Origin: Hansfordia pulvinata
Taxonomy: Eukaryota > Ascomycota > Sordariomycetes > Xylariales
Direction: 5' to 3'
Length of the DNA: 64,000 bases
Assembly: GCA_006538405.1 (NCBI GenBank)
Contig: BJKQ01000004.1
Span: forward strand, 2,604,001-2,668,000
Positions 46,933-58,782 of this stretch are shown in pieces; position 1 is the stretch's first letter, and every line of letters starts with the position of its first letter. Position numbers and translations under genes: made by a program. The notes beneath the pieces were generated by a model. The model did not search any database. It worked only from the letters and a program-made list of their open reading frames with translations, and was not told where the DNA came from.

Positions 46933-48403
46933 TGCGATGTTCTGGCAGTCGCCTCGACTCCTTTGCCCCGTGGTTCTGCGTATGGCGTTGAGAGAGTCTC
47001 CGAGAAGCCGCGATTTCTTTATGCGACTTTGTCTGCTCACGATGCGTTCGAGACCGAGGAAGACCGCAGTGATCAAGGCCGTGATGCCTTGTTGCCACTG
47101 CTGCTTCTTGTTGTCGTCGTTGTCTGCGGATTCCGCGGTCGTTGTCGTTGATGTTGATGTTGTTGGAAGAAGCAAGTCGGCGTCGTTGCGGGGGACAAAC
47201 GGACAAGGGGCACGCGCGCGGCCTCGGCGCGAAGAAAAGATGAACGCTCTGAACACAGTGGGTTGTTTCCCGTTCGGCCGTTGTCCGAGCATGACCAAGC
47301 GCTGGATCGCCAGCAGAGGCCGCGGGTTTTGAGAGAAAGCATGCGCACAAAGACGACTTCATAATGGGTAACCGCTGCAGATCTCTTTGTTTCCTCTACG
47401 GCGCGCGAGTTGAAGAAAGGGATGGCAGAAAGGCCACACTGCCGTGTTGGTGGCCCCCTGACCGCTTGCGTTCAGCTGTGGCTTGTCTACATGATAGCAG
47501 ACGCCAGCATTCCCGCCCCGAGAGCGGCAAGAGAGAGATGGTGTCGTCCGCACCTGAACCTCTCAATTGCATTGGCTGCTGAGCCACTCTCTTTGTCTCC
47601 ATGTCAGCCATTTCGGCTTCCTCTGCACGTAGATAATTCCGCGTGCATGGTGGGCTAGAGGAAACCCACGACGCGCGATGCTAGGAGTCGCCTACACAGG
47701 TCTGCTGCAGTCATCTTGGTGCCTCAGCTGCGACATCCGATCTTCTTGCAGGTTGATAGGCTGTTGATGTACTTGTAAGAAGGCTTGGGCCCTATCTTGT
47801 GTGGTAGTGATATTTATAGCCTCTTCTACGCGTATGCCCCTGTAGTTGGTGGCATGGCAAGCCCAGAACCAAAAATTCCACTCTGCTCAGCAATACACGT
47901 TTCGGGGCTTTCATAGTGATCCGACAGCAAATACGAGCTTTATCGCCTTGGCGATAACGCCTATGACCTCAAGAGCATTTATTGAGTCGTCAAGGGCAGG
48001 TGTAAAACTCGGTTTCTCCGTGCTGGCAAACAACCGACGCTCAGAGTCACGATCGAGTTGACAAGCCGGTCAGTTCCAAGCCAGCTTCAAGTATAATCAA
48101 TTGCACCCTGCTCTCAAGGAATATCCCTATTACGCCGTACCCCAAACAATCAGGTAAAGGATGGAAAATGACAAGGCGTTGCAAGCCGGGCTCAAGGCTC
48201 CATTTCTCCGCATTCCGCAAATCAACGCCGCGTGTCTTCATGGCGACCCCTCCATGCAATCGTTCGTCTCTGATCACGTTAATCGCACCTTGAAGCTCGC
48301 TCGACCTTGGACAGCTCAGCCGCAGTGAATCTTCTTCTGGAAGAATCGAGCGCGTATCGATGGTTTGCGCGACCGTTACAAATGCGACCATCGGAGGTCA
48401 ACC
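46933..48403. other. Intergenic between PD-(D/E)XK-like gene and TVP18
   Basis: The left part may include an N-terminal extension of the PD-(D/E)XK-like protein, since its frame is open to 47298. A run rich in GTT/TTG triplets lies near 47110-47165. The remainder shows no gene; it should contain that gene's promoter and the TVP18 3' untranslated region. Confidence 0.45.
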
Positions 48404-49271
48404 TTATACAATCATCTGCGCAACACCAGCGCCGCCGAGGGTCTTGCTGCCAACAAAAGCCTGGCCCTTGACACCGGCGGCCAGGTAGCAGGCCGCAGTG
48501 ATGGTCAGGACAACGGCAGCAGCGATCAGACTGGTGGTGCCGAGAATCAAGCTCAGCCACTGAACAAGGCCCATGACGCCGTAGGTGGCCGCGCGCATGT
48601 AGTTGGTGGAAATCTTGCGAATGGCATTGTCGAAGGCTGAAGAGGTGGGGCAGATTCGAAGCAGGAGAGGCACCTCGATGAAGAGGATGATGAAAGAGGA
48701 GACCCTATCACTTGGTCAGCGCACGGAGAAACGAGGCTGGGCGCGCTGCAACTCACAAGCAAATAATGCTGAAAATGATGATGAGGGGGTTGAAGAGGTT
48801 GAAAAGGTTAGCAATGCCGAGGGCAAAGCAGAGAATCATGCACAGGACTCCGAGCCTAGCGGTCGTAATATGATTAGCAATGCCGTCGCAACGTGAAATC
48901 TATCCGTAGCAGGGGCAGCACGAGTGGATTATTGGAAACATCGAGGAGCGCCATGCCCGCAATGCGCCAGACAAGAGCAAATGGAGGACGTTGTCGTGCG
49001 GGCGGCTCGTTTGACTCCGCAGAGAGCGACGAGGGCCAGGGCCTCTGGCAGCGGCTCTGTGTCGCAAGGTAACGGTGGGAAGCGAAGGCCAACGTGCTGT
49101 TTCTGGAGGAACTGTCCAGGGGTTTCCAAGGTGCAGAACAGGTCGGGAGCTTACCATTGTCCGTAGATGCCTGAGAGAATGGCTGTTAGTATCTGCTACA
49201 GCAGGGAAAGCGACAGCGCTCAGATCTAACTTACTGAAATTGCGGGTGGCGAACTCCTCCTTGAGAGTCAT
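48404..49271 (-). CDS. TVP18: Golgi membrane protein Tvp18
   Basis: Small four-helix protein of late Golgi vesicles in yeast, of unclear biochemical role. Four exons, 49271-49235, 49170-49155, 48855-48757 and 48704-48404, give 150 aa, the family's usual length. Exon 2 is only 16 nt, and the joints rebuild MTLKEEFATRNF-SIYGQW-LGVLCMILCFALGIANL. The rest runs through LIIIFSIICL, VSSFIILFIEVPLLLRIC, KISTNYMRAATYGVMG and the conserved C-terminus VGSKTLGGAGVAQMIV. Introns are 64, 299 and 52 nt; the 299-nt one is long for this genome, and no internal RNA was recognised in it. The identification rests on near full-length family similarity. Confidence 0.95.
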
Positions 49272-50025
49272 ATCTGCGACGGTATTACAGAGACGATTCT
49301 CTGTATGTGACGAGAAGACGAGGGTGAGCGGCGCCTGGTGAGTCGCACGCGACGGGAGGCTGGGGGCTGGGAGTCTGTTGGAAGGGGGTTGCTCGGGTGG
49401 GTTGGGGATATCTATGCGCCTGTGGTGTATCTGACCCGGTGGGCGGTATCGGCTAGTTGGTGAAAGATCGCGAGATCGGTTTCGTCCGACGGGAGGCAGA
49501 AAGGTGTGTTGCGAAGCTGGTGAGGATGAAGAATCACGGGGAAACGTGGTGTTGTTGGGAAGTGCGACGATGATTGTCCGGTGACAGCAAGGCCACATAC
49601 GAGTACCTGTGCTGCACCTTCCTAACGACGGGCCAAACCCGCAGCCAAGTACGAGGACTCGTACGGCGGGAGGCTTAGCCTAGCCCTGCTACAAGTACAT
49701 CTACCCCAGCACGGGGAGGGGCCCAGTACCTTCAGGAACACGGATGGGGGCGAGAATTCAAAGTAGGGGTACAGCGGACTGGGGCGGATGCAGGTCCACG
49801 ACCCTGCTGCGCGAACGCTACGGAGACAAACGCTACTGCCTGTCAGAAGCCCGTTCCGAGTCTTCCACGAGGCGGACATTACGACTGCTGCGGCCAGGCA
49901 ACCAACCCTCCGTTGCGCCGGCTGACTGTGGAATTGACTGCGGCGGCGACGTTAGTTGGAAGCGCTACTTGATGCTGTCGTGTGTTACGGGTGTCCGCAC
50001 CTACGTGTACGCACAAACACCCGCC

Positions 50026-50037
50026 ACGAGTACTCGT
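50026..50037. repeat. 12-bp palindrome ACGAGTACTCGT, copy 3
   Basis: Exact intergenic copy, 592 bp from copy 4. Confidence 0.9.
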
Positions 50038-50617
50038 ACATGGACGCTGATACATCCACGTTACGTATCTGGATGCCCTGGCTCACATCAAAGTATAGAT
50101 CTGTCCATATCAGAGCTCGAGTGGGGCCTGCCTAAAAAAAACTCTCTATCCACACTTCCCACCAGACAGACAGACAATGGAAGGCTTGTACTCGTACGAC
50201 TTGCACTTTTCGATGGGGCTTTTTCACTTTGCCGTCTACGCCGTCTCTTTCTGCCTGCCGTGCTGCCCCATCTGAATGTCACCAGGGTCCATCGTGTGGT
50301 GTGAGATTTCTGGCATAATCAGTACTCGAGAGCGCTCCCCATGCCCACTACGAGTACTGCACGTAACTAGGGTGCAAAATGGAAGTCCTCAGCTGTTTGT
50401 CGATGGCAGATAGAGCAGAGACAGCATGTACCTCTACCTACGGTTATGCTGGATGTACGAGTAAAGTCCCAGGGCGACGAATACAAGGAGGCTGAGCCGG
50501 CAAAGCGGCGCCAGTGGCTCGAGGTTGCTCGGGCGTGTCGGGGTGAGATCCAACTGGGTCTAGCCGAAACAGCCCAAGCCTGCCCGGCCGGCCTAGCCGC
50601 CAACCACCTATGTTCGC

Positions 50618-50629
50618 ACGAGTACTCGT
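50618..50629. repeat. 12-bp palindrome ACGAGTACTCGT, copy 4
   Basis: Exact intergenic copy, continuing into a GTACGTGTACG extension. Confidence 0.9.
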
Positions 50630-52262
50630 ACGTGTACGTCGCCGGCTCCCTCCGACCTGGAGTCTTTGGGTGAAACGGATGGTTCCTACCACCAACATGG
50701 CAGAGTTCCCAACAGCCAACGCAAGAACCTGGTGCAAGACGGGCTCAGGACGGTACCTGTTGTGCTCTCGGAGCAAGGCAAGAAGACTGATACAGGCACA
50801 TGCAAATAGATAGCACGGGGCATGCGGCCCCTGGAGGTCTTGCCCCTCGCCCCAGCCAGGATTGTGCGTAACCAGAGCCCAGCCACCGCGGCAGAATGCC
50901 CTGTTACTCGTGTGCCTGGAGGCGGAGGGCTCCTCATTCGATTCCATCAGGGACGATGACGAGTACTGACACGTCCGTATTTTGGAGGCGCCTTTTTCTA
51001 CGGGTACATGCACGGGTACTCGTAGATGGCTGCAGGTCCTGCGCTCCGCTTCGTAACACGCACCGTCCGTTCAACCGTCGCAGACACGTCTTCTCGCCTT
51101 CCCAGGCCCTTGGTCAGGTTGGATGAAAGGCTGGGCTGCCAGTGGATGTCCCCGATTACGGAATCGAGCTGCGTCACTTCGAGGCATCTGTATGTCTGAT
51201 CACACGTGGTGCAGTCAACGGCACTCTGCACCTCAACTGCCGCCCTCGGTCGTGACCCAGCCCCCTCCCATTTCTTGACCGGGCCCACATTCAGCCCACC
51301 AGTCCTGTCGGTCGCCTACGTCCGCATTCACATGGGCATTGACATTCGTCTCCAATCACTTCCCACCTATCAACTCCTGCCAACCGCGCCGCCGCGCGAC
51401 GTCTCGAGCCACCGTCGGGCATGCCCGGTGTTTCCTGACCCTGCTGCACGCCCGTACCCGTATACATTCACTGAATCTTCAGATGCAGCCAGACGCCTGA
51501 ACGATCAGGTGCCTAATACCGTGCCCTTGTTTGGCGTCGCTATCAGTTGGGCTTGTAGAGGTGTCGCGACAACGACCTCAGTGATAGTCTGTGAGTTTTG
51601 GCTTGTGGCGCGACTTGATATTGGTGATCTGGAGACATCCCCGTCTGTGGTCTGCCACGTGAGTCGCAGGCTCGGGTGGCTGTTTCTCTCCAGGAAGTCA
51701 TGGCGAAATGGGTTGCGGCATCTTTCAAGGGTATTTATATGGCCTTTCGTGGTTATTCATATGCGCCGAGCCTCACTGCCCGCACTGCCGTAACGAAAGC
51801 TGTGCCCCCCGAGGAGTCGCTAGCCTGACCAGACAGATGCCGCCTGCTTTTCCCCATCATAGCCTTGGAAATTGAGACTAAGTCCAAGGAGGAGAAGTCA
51901 TACGCAGCAGTGCGCGGGGACCCAGCGTCACCATCTGAGCCATTCTCACGGACCGGTTCCCACGACAGTAGATCAACTCTGCATCGGGTTTTTATTTTCA
52001 TCATTCGTGGACGCCGTGCGCATCGTCAATATTCTGTTCTTACTACGGCGAAGCGCTCTTGTCGCAAATAATCGCATCTGTGAAGTAATCCGGCGGTTCC
52101 TTCACATGAGAGAGAAATCACACTTCGTAGATCTCCTGGTATCCTTCCGCGGTCGCCGCGAGACACAAGCCCATGGGCAAGGTTCACACGGCAGCGCCAT
52201 CCGAGCGTCTCTTATTCTCGTTTTTCGGGGCTTAGGGCATCTTCGGTCGTGATGGGGATCGC

Positions 52263-53076
52263 TTATAGGATGAGCTTGAAGATGCAGTTGTGGACGTAGT
52301 ACGCGCCGTTGTTGTCGGGGACCAGGTGGAAAACCTGGCTGAAGTTCATTCTCTGCGCGGGCTCGGGGGCTCCCGTCTCATCGACCTTGTCCTCGCCGAC
52401 CTGTTTGTCTGGTCAATAGCCGTATTACGTATGATGCTAACATGCAAAGGGAACCTACCTGAAGCGCGCCAGTGACAATGACCAGGCTGCCGCCGTTCAT
52501 GGTGGGTTGCGCGTCCTGGGTCACGACGTGGTGCTGGACGGTGTATTCGTTGATTTTCAGTTTCTGCAGAAGGACCAGGTCAGATCATCTGTTCACAGGT
52601 AGTCATCGGGTCCAATGGTCCCTACCATGATCATGTTCATGATGTTGGCGACACCCAGCTGCTGGTCAGACTCCCATGACATCATGGAGTTCTCGCGCTG
52701 TTCCAGTCGTTAGCATCAAAGCTACAGCGGCTCCTCTCTAGGCTGTCGAACATACGAAGAGGCTCTGGAGCTCTTCCCGCTTGAAGACCTCATCGGGAGA
52801 GGCGCTGGGGTTAAGCACGGCTTTTCTGGATTGATCGAAGGTCGCGTAGTACAGCTTCACGAACTGGTCTAGAATGATACGTGTTAACCAGCTATGGAGC
52901 CGCATCGCGTTGGTTCCTGGCACCTGGATGGCATCTTACCGGCGACTTCAGCAAAGTCTGTAGAGTTTCCATTGTTAGCTGAGGTCCAGTGACGCGGGGC
53001 TCCGCGCCGCGGGCGAGCGCGCCGCAGCGAGCAAACGCCAAAGACGCGACAGATAAGGCAGCGGCTTACTACTCAT
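52263..53076 (-). CDS. NTF2: Nuclear transport factor 2 (NTF2 domain)
   Basis: Ntf2 carries RanGDP back into the nucleus through the pore. Six exons, 53076-53070, 52957-52940, 52868-52756, 52697-52626, 52563-52459 and 52400-52263, give 150 aa, slightly longer than the usual 120-130. Splicing rebuilds MSNFAEVA, then DQFVKLYYATFD, ENSMMSWESDQQLGVANIM, VQHHVVTQDAQP, GGSLVIVTGAL, FSQVFHLVPD and YYVHNCIFKLIL, which follow the NTF2 fold in order. The first coding exon is only 7 nt and the second 18 nt. The extra length is an inserted loop after the first helix (KAVLNPSASPDEVFKREEL) and one before FSQVF. A p15/Nxt1-like mRNA-export role cannot be ruled out from the fold alone. It is divergent from the BRE4-like gene. 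Confidence 0.9.
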
Positions 53077-53971
53077 GGTGGCGGTTGGTGTTCTGCTTTC
53101 GCAGCTGTTCAGTGGGAACGAGGAGGATGGGAAAGATGAGGGCGCGATGAGGAGAGAAACAAAGAGAGGCTTTGTTGATGCGATCTGCTAGCTTGTCGGC
53201 TGGCGTAAACAGCCGGGCATAAAGACTAAATGGAGGGGCACTTCGAAATGAGGTGTGCCCAATTCCCTCCCGCTGGGCGCCACTCGCAGCGGGGTAACTA
53301 TCAGTTTTAGGTGCATAATCGGGCACGAAGGCCGCCGCCCAATACTCTATACGAGTATCGTACTAAACGAGTGATCATTGACAGGGCCCGAGGGCAACGG
53401 AATGTAATTATGCATCATATGAGGTGCGCCAAACCCAACATTGAAGCACTTCCAGTCATGTTCTGGAGCCTGGCATCATTGATGAAACCCGCGAGTCTGG
53501 ACCAGACGCGGCAGGCCCCCATACGAAGTCGGATACGAAGTACATAGGTACGGATACGCAGCGCGGACAGGACCTGCAGTTGCGACCCGCAGCTGTCCGG
53601 CACGTCACCTCACGCCGGCTGCGGAAGGCACGACAGGCGAGTGACGTGCATCCTTCAGCTCTGAAACCACGGCCGCGGTTGCCCGACTTACACGGAGGCG
53701 GCTCCTTCCATCGTGCGACACCGCAACCAATTCAATGTTTATCTGTCAAATGACCTGACCCAGACTTCTCGCAGCGTCAAGCCATGGTTTTTCGCTCTGT
53801 TGTCGTTTCGTCTTTGTGGACTCGTCACCAGCAAACGTAAAATCGCACGCCTCTTCACCACCTGATCGCTCTGACCTCGATTGGATACGCGAGTCGCGCG
53901 CAAGCAGACCGGTATGGACGCGTTGTTACCAACGCTCGTTCGACTTCGTGGTATATCACCAGCCTGCCACG
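53077..53971. promoter_or_regulatory. Divergent promoter region, NTF2 and BRE4-like gene
   Basis: About 0.9 kb between two divergent starts. C/T-rich leader sequence precedes the BRE4-like start. No recognised binding site stands out. The BRE4-like frame is open to 53816 without a better start. Confidence 0.5.
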
Positions 53972-56900
53972 ATGGCTTCAGCTGCGGCTGTGGCGTCAGA
54001 CGTCACAGATCCCGAAGTCCATCACCTCAACCAGGATATTCAGAACACTGAAGCTGCCCAGCGCGGCTTATCTCGCTTGCTTCGCCGTCGGACTCGCAGG
54101 GGTTCAGCCACCAGACACGCACGCCCTGCGTCAGTCGGCTCTCTAGACCGAGTATTCGACACTGGCGTCGACTCATCGGGCGACAACGGCCAATTGCAGT
54201 CTGGGAAACCCCTTCATTATGAAGACGATCAGGCTGACATCAATACTTACGGCTTCGCCGACACGCGCGACAGCTTCTTTGACGCCGTATTCCAATCGCC
54301 AATGGACATGGACCCGGAGCAGCTTCTGAAGCAGGCAGAGGCAACACTACCCCACGCTTTTCGGAAGAAAGACCCCCTCTCTGTCAAGAACTTTCTCCCG
54401 AGGCAATGGCATGAAGTTCAGGGAGTAGCCCGTCGCGTCTGCACCACACGCGCGGGCATCAAGTTGGCCAAGTCCTTTCTCGGCTTCTTCATTGCGTATT
54501 GTCTCTGTCTCGTTCCCGTCATTCGTACCTGGCTTGGCCGCTACAGCTACATCATGGCTGTCTCGACCATCATCAACCATTCCGGCAGAACCCTGGGTGC
54601 TCAGGTGGACGGTGCCATCTTAACAATCCTTGGAACTGCTCTCGGAATCGGCTGGGGCGCATTCGCCCTCTGGCTCTCTACTTCTTCGTCTGTTGCTCGT
54701 GTGGGATTTGGTGGAGTTCTAGCTGCCTTTCTTTTTCTCTTCATCTTCGTGGCCGCCTTCATCCGGTCCTACTATATTCGCACTCATCAGATGGTCATCT
54801 GCGCCGGCATTACCATCTCCTACACCTGTCTTGCCGAGGTGTCTGGAGCGGCAGTGCAATGGCCAAAGTTGGTTCGGTACATTGTCCCGTGGTGTCTCGG
54901 CCAGGCAATTGCGCTGCTTGTGTGTTTCACCGTGGCCCCCGATGCTGGAGCCCGTCCACTCGTGGTGGCTCTTCACCAGGCTTTTGAAGTCATGCAGGTG
55001 AGCATGCCCCCCCCCCTTTCAAGAGAGCCCAGAATAACAGGATTTAGGACGGACTTCTCGTTGCACGCGAGGAAAACAAGCGAACAAGACGGAGGCTCGC
55101 GCAGACCTTTGTCAACATCTCTGGAGCCTATCGAGACTTGATCATTGATTTCTCTGTCACCCGCGTCAAACCCAGCGACGTTCTTATCCTGCGCAATCTT
55201 ATTCAAGCCGTAATCCGATCACTTCTAAGTCTGAAGAACGAGAAGAAACTCTTCGATTTCCTGCTTGATGACCAAGCCACCTCCCCAAGCGTCGGGCCGC
55301 ATCTAGATGAGTATGTCATTGACATGGGGGAGAAAGCAGACCTCACGATAAGCAGTAAGGAGAAGAGAGTCTTGGATTTCATCGCCAACAATTTGGTGGA
55401 TCCCATTGAGCATCTTCTCGGGTCCATGAGACAGTCACTCCAGAGCTGTGATGCTGTCCTGATGGAGCAGTGTGGCCACCGCAAGTACCTGGGTCCCCCA
55501 GCTCGATCTCCAACGACGTTGGTGGGTTCTTGGTCAAGCTGAGGAAACGCCTCATAACCTTCAGCGAGCACCAGGACAGCGTTCTCGCCAGCGACGAACT
55601 CCCTCCTACCTACGCCGAGTACCCCAACGTGGTCAAGCTGTTCGCGTTTTGCCGCCAGGTTCACCAAGCAGCTGTAGCTATTGAAGCACTGCTTGTCAAG
55701 GTGAACCAGATGGAGCAAGAGAAATCAAATTGGCCCCGTCTCTATCTTCCAAGGTACCCGATATGGAAAGCCCTGCATCGTAGTAACGCTCAGGTCCGAC
55801 ATGATCGTGGTGGAGTCACAGCTGGTGAGTTGCCAGGGTCCCTGCTGGCGCTTGAGCTCCATTGACCCAAGCAGGTTCCTATTTCAGAAGCTTCAGCGAC
55901 ATTGCCGACATAATCCAGAAAATACGGTCTCGCAGCTTTGACCCTCTACCACGGCAGGGCCACAATTCCAAGGACTCTAATCACGCATCTTACGCTACCA
56001 TGACGGCCACGGAGCTGGAGGACGACTCTGGAGCTCGCAAAAGTCGTCTTCGGCACAGGATTTGGGCGGTTCTGCACCGGTTGCAAGGCTTCGAGACGAA
56101 GTTCAGTCTTAAGGTCGCAGCAGTCACCTCTCTTCTGGCCATTCCGGCATGGCTCTCTGGAAGTAGAGGATGGTGGAACGACTACGAGGCTTGGTGGGCT
56201 GTCGTGATGGCTTGGCTCATAATGGGACCAAGGTAAGCCATTGGCCCTTGTCATCGTCGTTGCGTTTGATCTTTGCTGACCCGGGCACGATGGTAGAACT
56301 GGCGGTAACGTTCAAGACCTCATAGCACGAGTTCTCGGCGGCATTCTCGGATCTCTTTGGGGCGGTCTCGCAGTCGCAGCACGAGGCGGTAACCCATTCG
56401 TCACCGGCGCATTTGCCCTGATATTCATGCTTCCAGCGCTATACAGATTCACTCAGAGCACCCACCCGGTACGCTCCAGCCCAGCTCACTCCCACGCGTG
56501 TAATTCTAACATAATGCAGCGCTCTGGCTTTGTTGCCTGCATCTCGTTCACGGTCGTCTCTCTTGCGGATGAGACAGCACAAGGGTATCAATCCACCGCC
56601 GTTGTGGCAGCATCTAGAGGAGCAGCCATAGTGGTCGGTGTAGTTGCCGCTGTCATTGTCAACTGGATTCTTTGGCCCTTTGTGGCGCGTCATGATCTGC
56701 GAAAGGCAATGTCTTCAATGATGTTCTACTGCAGTATTGTGTACAGAAGTAGGTTCCACATCCACCGGCTCTTTGACATTTAAGCTGACTCTTGCATAGG
56801 CATCGTGTCCAAGTACGTGTACTACGAAGAAGGGCATGAGCCGACCAAAGAAGACATTGAGGCTTCTGAGATTCTCGAGGGGCGTCTTCGAGAAGGGTTT

Positions 56901-57602
56901 GTTAGACTTCGGCAGCTTCTGGTGAGATCCATTTCCCCTTCCATAAACAGATCCACTCTGCTAACAGTGCCAACTCATAGGGCCTGACCAGGCACGAGAT
57001 CCGTCTCAGAGCTCCCTTTGATCCGCTCCCGTACTCGGCGCTTATCGACGCATGTGAGCAGTTCTTCGACTACATCGTCACTGTGCGACAGTCCTCACAG
57101 TTCTACCATCCTCACTTCATTCGCGACAACTCCGAAGCGTCGAGCGATCTTCTCATCTACCGTAGAGATGCGATCGCCACGGTTCTGAGCAACCTATACG
57201 TGTTGTCTGGCGCTCTGCGGGCTGACAGAAAGGTCCCAGTAGGTGGCACGCGCCTGCGCACAGTGATGTACCCGACTGACCCGTTGCCCTAGAAATATCT
57301 ACCAAGTGCTGCCGCCGCCCGAAAACATCTCTAGGACCGTACCAGAGAGCTAGAGGCGAAGTATGTTGTCAGTGGCCGTTTGACCTCGGAGCAGAAAGCA
57401 CAAGAGAAGAAATGGTCGCAGATCTACAGCTACTCCTACAATGAAAGCCTCACTGGCTGTGTCGAGCAGCTTGTCGAGCTAGAGAAATACACCAAAGCTG
57501 TGGTCGGTGAACAAGGGTAGGTCACCCTGGTTCCCATGCGCAAACTCTGTACTGACTTGATCAAGATTCGACTGTGGGTTCGCAGAGAGCGCCAAAAGGT
57601 GA
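53972..57602 (+). CDS. BRE4: Large multi-pass membrane protein, BRE4-like / aromatic-acid-exporter (FUSC) superfamily, with frameshift and in-frame TAG
   Basis: Relatives include yeast Bre4 (brefeldin A sensitivity) and ArAE-type exporters; the substrate is unknown. Nine exons: 53972-54997, 55105-55824, 55875-56232, 56297-56468, 56520-56748, 56800-56921, 56981-57238, 57293 or 57335-57516, and 57566-57602. The soluble N-terminus (1-175) leads to six membrane helices (about 185-340), a cytosolic middle, a second helix block (SGGNVQDL-like region onward, exons 3-5) and a cytosolic C-terminal domain. A one-base loss in the five-C run at 55495-55499 breaks exon 2; one added C restores LGPPSSISNDVGG and the splice phase. 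With acceptor 57292 the frame reads YLPSAAAARKHL and then TAG at 57332-57334. With the acceptor at that same TAG (exon from 57335) the stop is removed, giving about 1034 aa. Confidence 0.85.
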
Positions 57603-58782
57603 CGCGGCAATGAAGCTTTTTCGGACAAGATTATTGTCAAAGGCAGCGTTTACTTGCCTGCTCTCCAGTTTAATAAGATCTGCGACAAGGGCATATGCCA
57701 TGCCCCGCGGTGTGATTGCGCTTCCAAAAACGAATAGGCTGCTGGTAAATACCTCATTTGCTGGAAATTTGTATACGTATGAAAGACGAAGCACTCGGAG
57801 CCGCAGATGGACAAGGAGTGACTCCAGCAGCATGCATAGTTTCTCTGGCGGCATTCGGCCGTCGAAACGACGTGCCTTTACTGAATATTCGATATGTCTG
57901 GATGGATTATCATGAGAAGCAGGATTTTATTATCTGACGTTGTTTCAAGTATACGTGGGAGTAAATACAATGCTTACCACCGATATATGTTGCGATGACA
58001 CCCAGTCAAGCAGTACCTAAGAGATTGAAATTGACGTTCGAATGTACATTGTAGATAACCGGTAATCGAATGAGCCATCTAATGCTCTGATACACGATCT
58101 CGATTTTCGGGTACGTTTTCTGGAAACATTGGCACAGTTCCACCATGTTTCTGGGCACACGAATCGAAAAGCCCATCCCCTTGGCGCGATCTACGAAGAG
58201 TCGCAAGTCATCATATTCTCACTGTGTAAGGAATGGGCACCGAAAGGGCCAATTATTGGTTGAATGCCGCTCTGCCCGTGACGATACTCACGTTAACGTC
58301 TCATCCAAGCAACAGCAAGCTCTTTCAAAGTGTTCACAAAGGCTTCATGTTGGCGACCTCCCGTTGCCAGCATGGTGCTGTCCAGGCGAACCCAGGTTAA
58401 TGCGCTTAAGAGTTTCGGCTGACGACCAGTGTGGCGAGTTGCGCGTGCTATCGAGGCAGTCAGGAGAGAGGTCTGGCACTGAAGGTGGAAGGTATTATTC
58501 CGATGTTTGAATCGGCCTGTTCTGGTTCATAAGCCGCGAATGTGCTGCTCTGAAGGGGCGTCCAAGAGGCCTGACCCTTCCACACGAAAACGCAAGCTGG
58601 TCAAGGTACCCAAAAGTCAAGCACCTGCGCTCATACTCGTCCCTCTCGGGCTTGAAGCCTCACGCGAAACCTTACGCGAAACCAGAGAGAGCCTGCCGCT
58701 GGCGCTGGCACCGTAAGCAAGAAACAGGAAACAAGAGAGGCTGCTCAGACCAACGCCTAACCCATCAAATTCATTTGGCTCG
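57603..58782. other. Convergent 3' flanks of BRE4-like and CUE5-like genes
   Basis: About 1.2 kb between converging genes, AT-richer than the surroundings, without a supported gene. The frames at 57574-57915 (+) and 57561-57854 (-) are mutual shadows. One 10-bp word, ACGCGAAACC, is repeated at about 58661-58686. Confidence 0.45.

Larger units (their letters stand above)
49272..52262. other. Intergenic, about 3 kb, rich in palindromic words
   Basis: No supported gene; frames such as 51206-51793 (+) show no domain. Two exact copies of ACGAGTACTCGT lie at 50026-50037 and 50618-50629, with further GTACGAGTAC-like words at 50190 and 50445-50460. The left part is the TVP18 promoter and the right part the NTF2 3' flank. 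Confidence 0.45.

Noticed and set aside
51206..51793. 195-codon plus-strand frame
   Set aside because: No domain or homologue recognised and no coding texture; left as intergenic.
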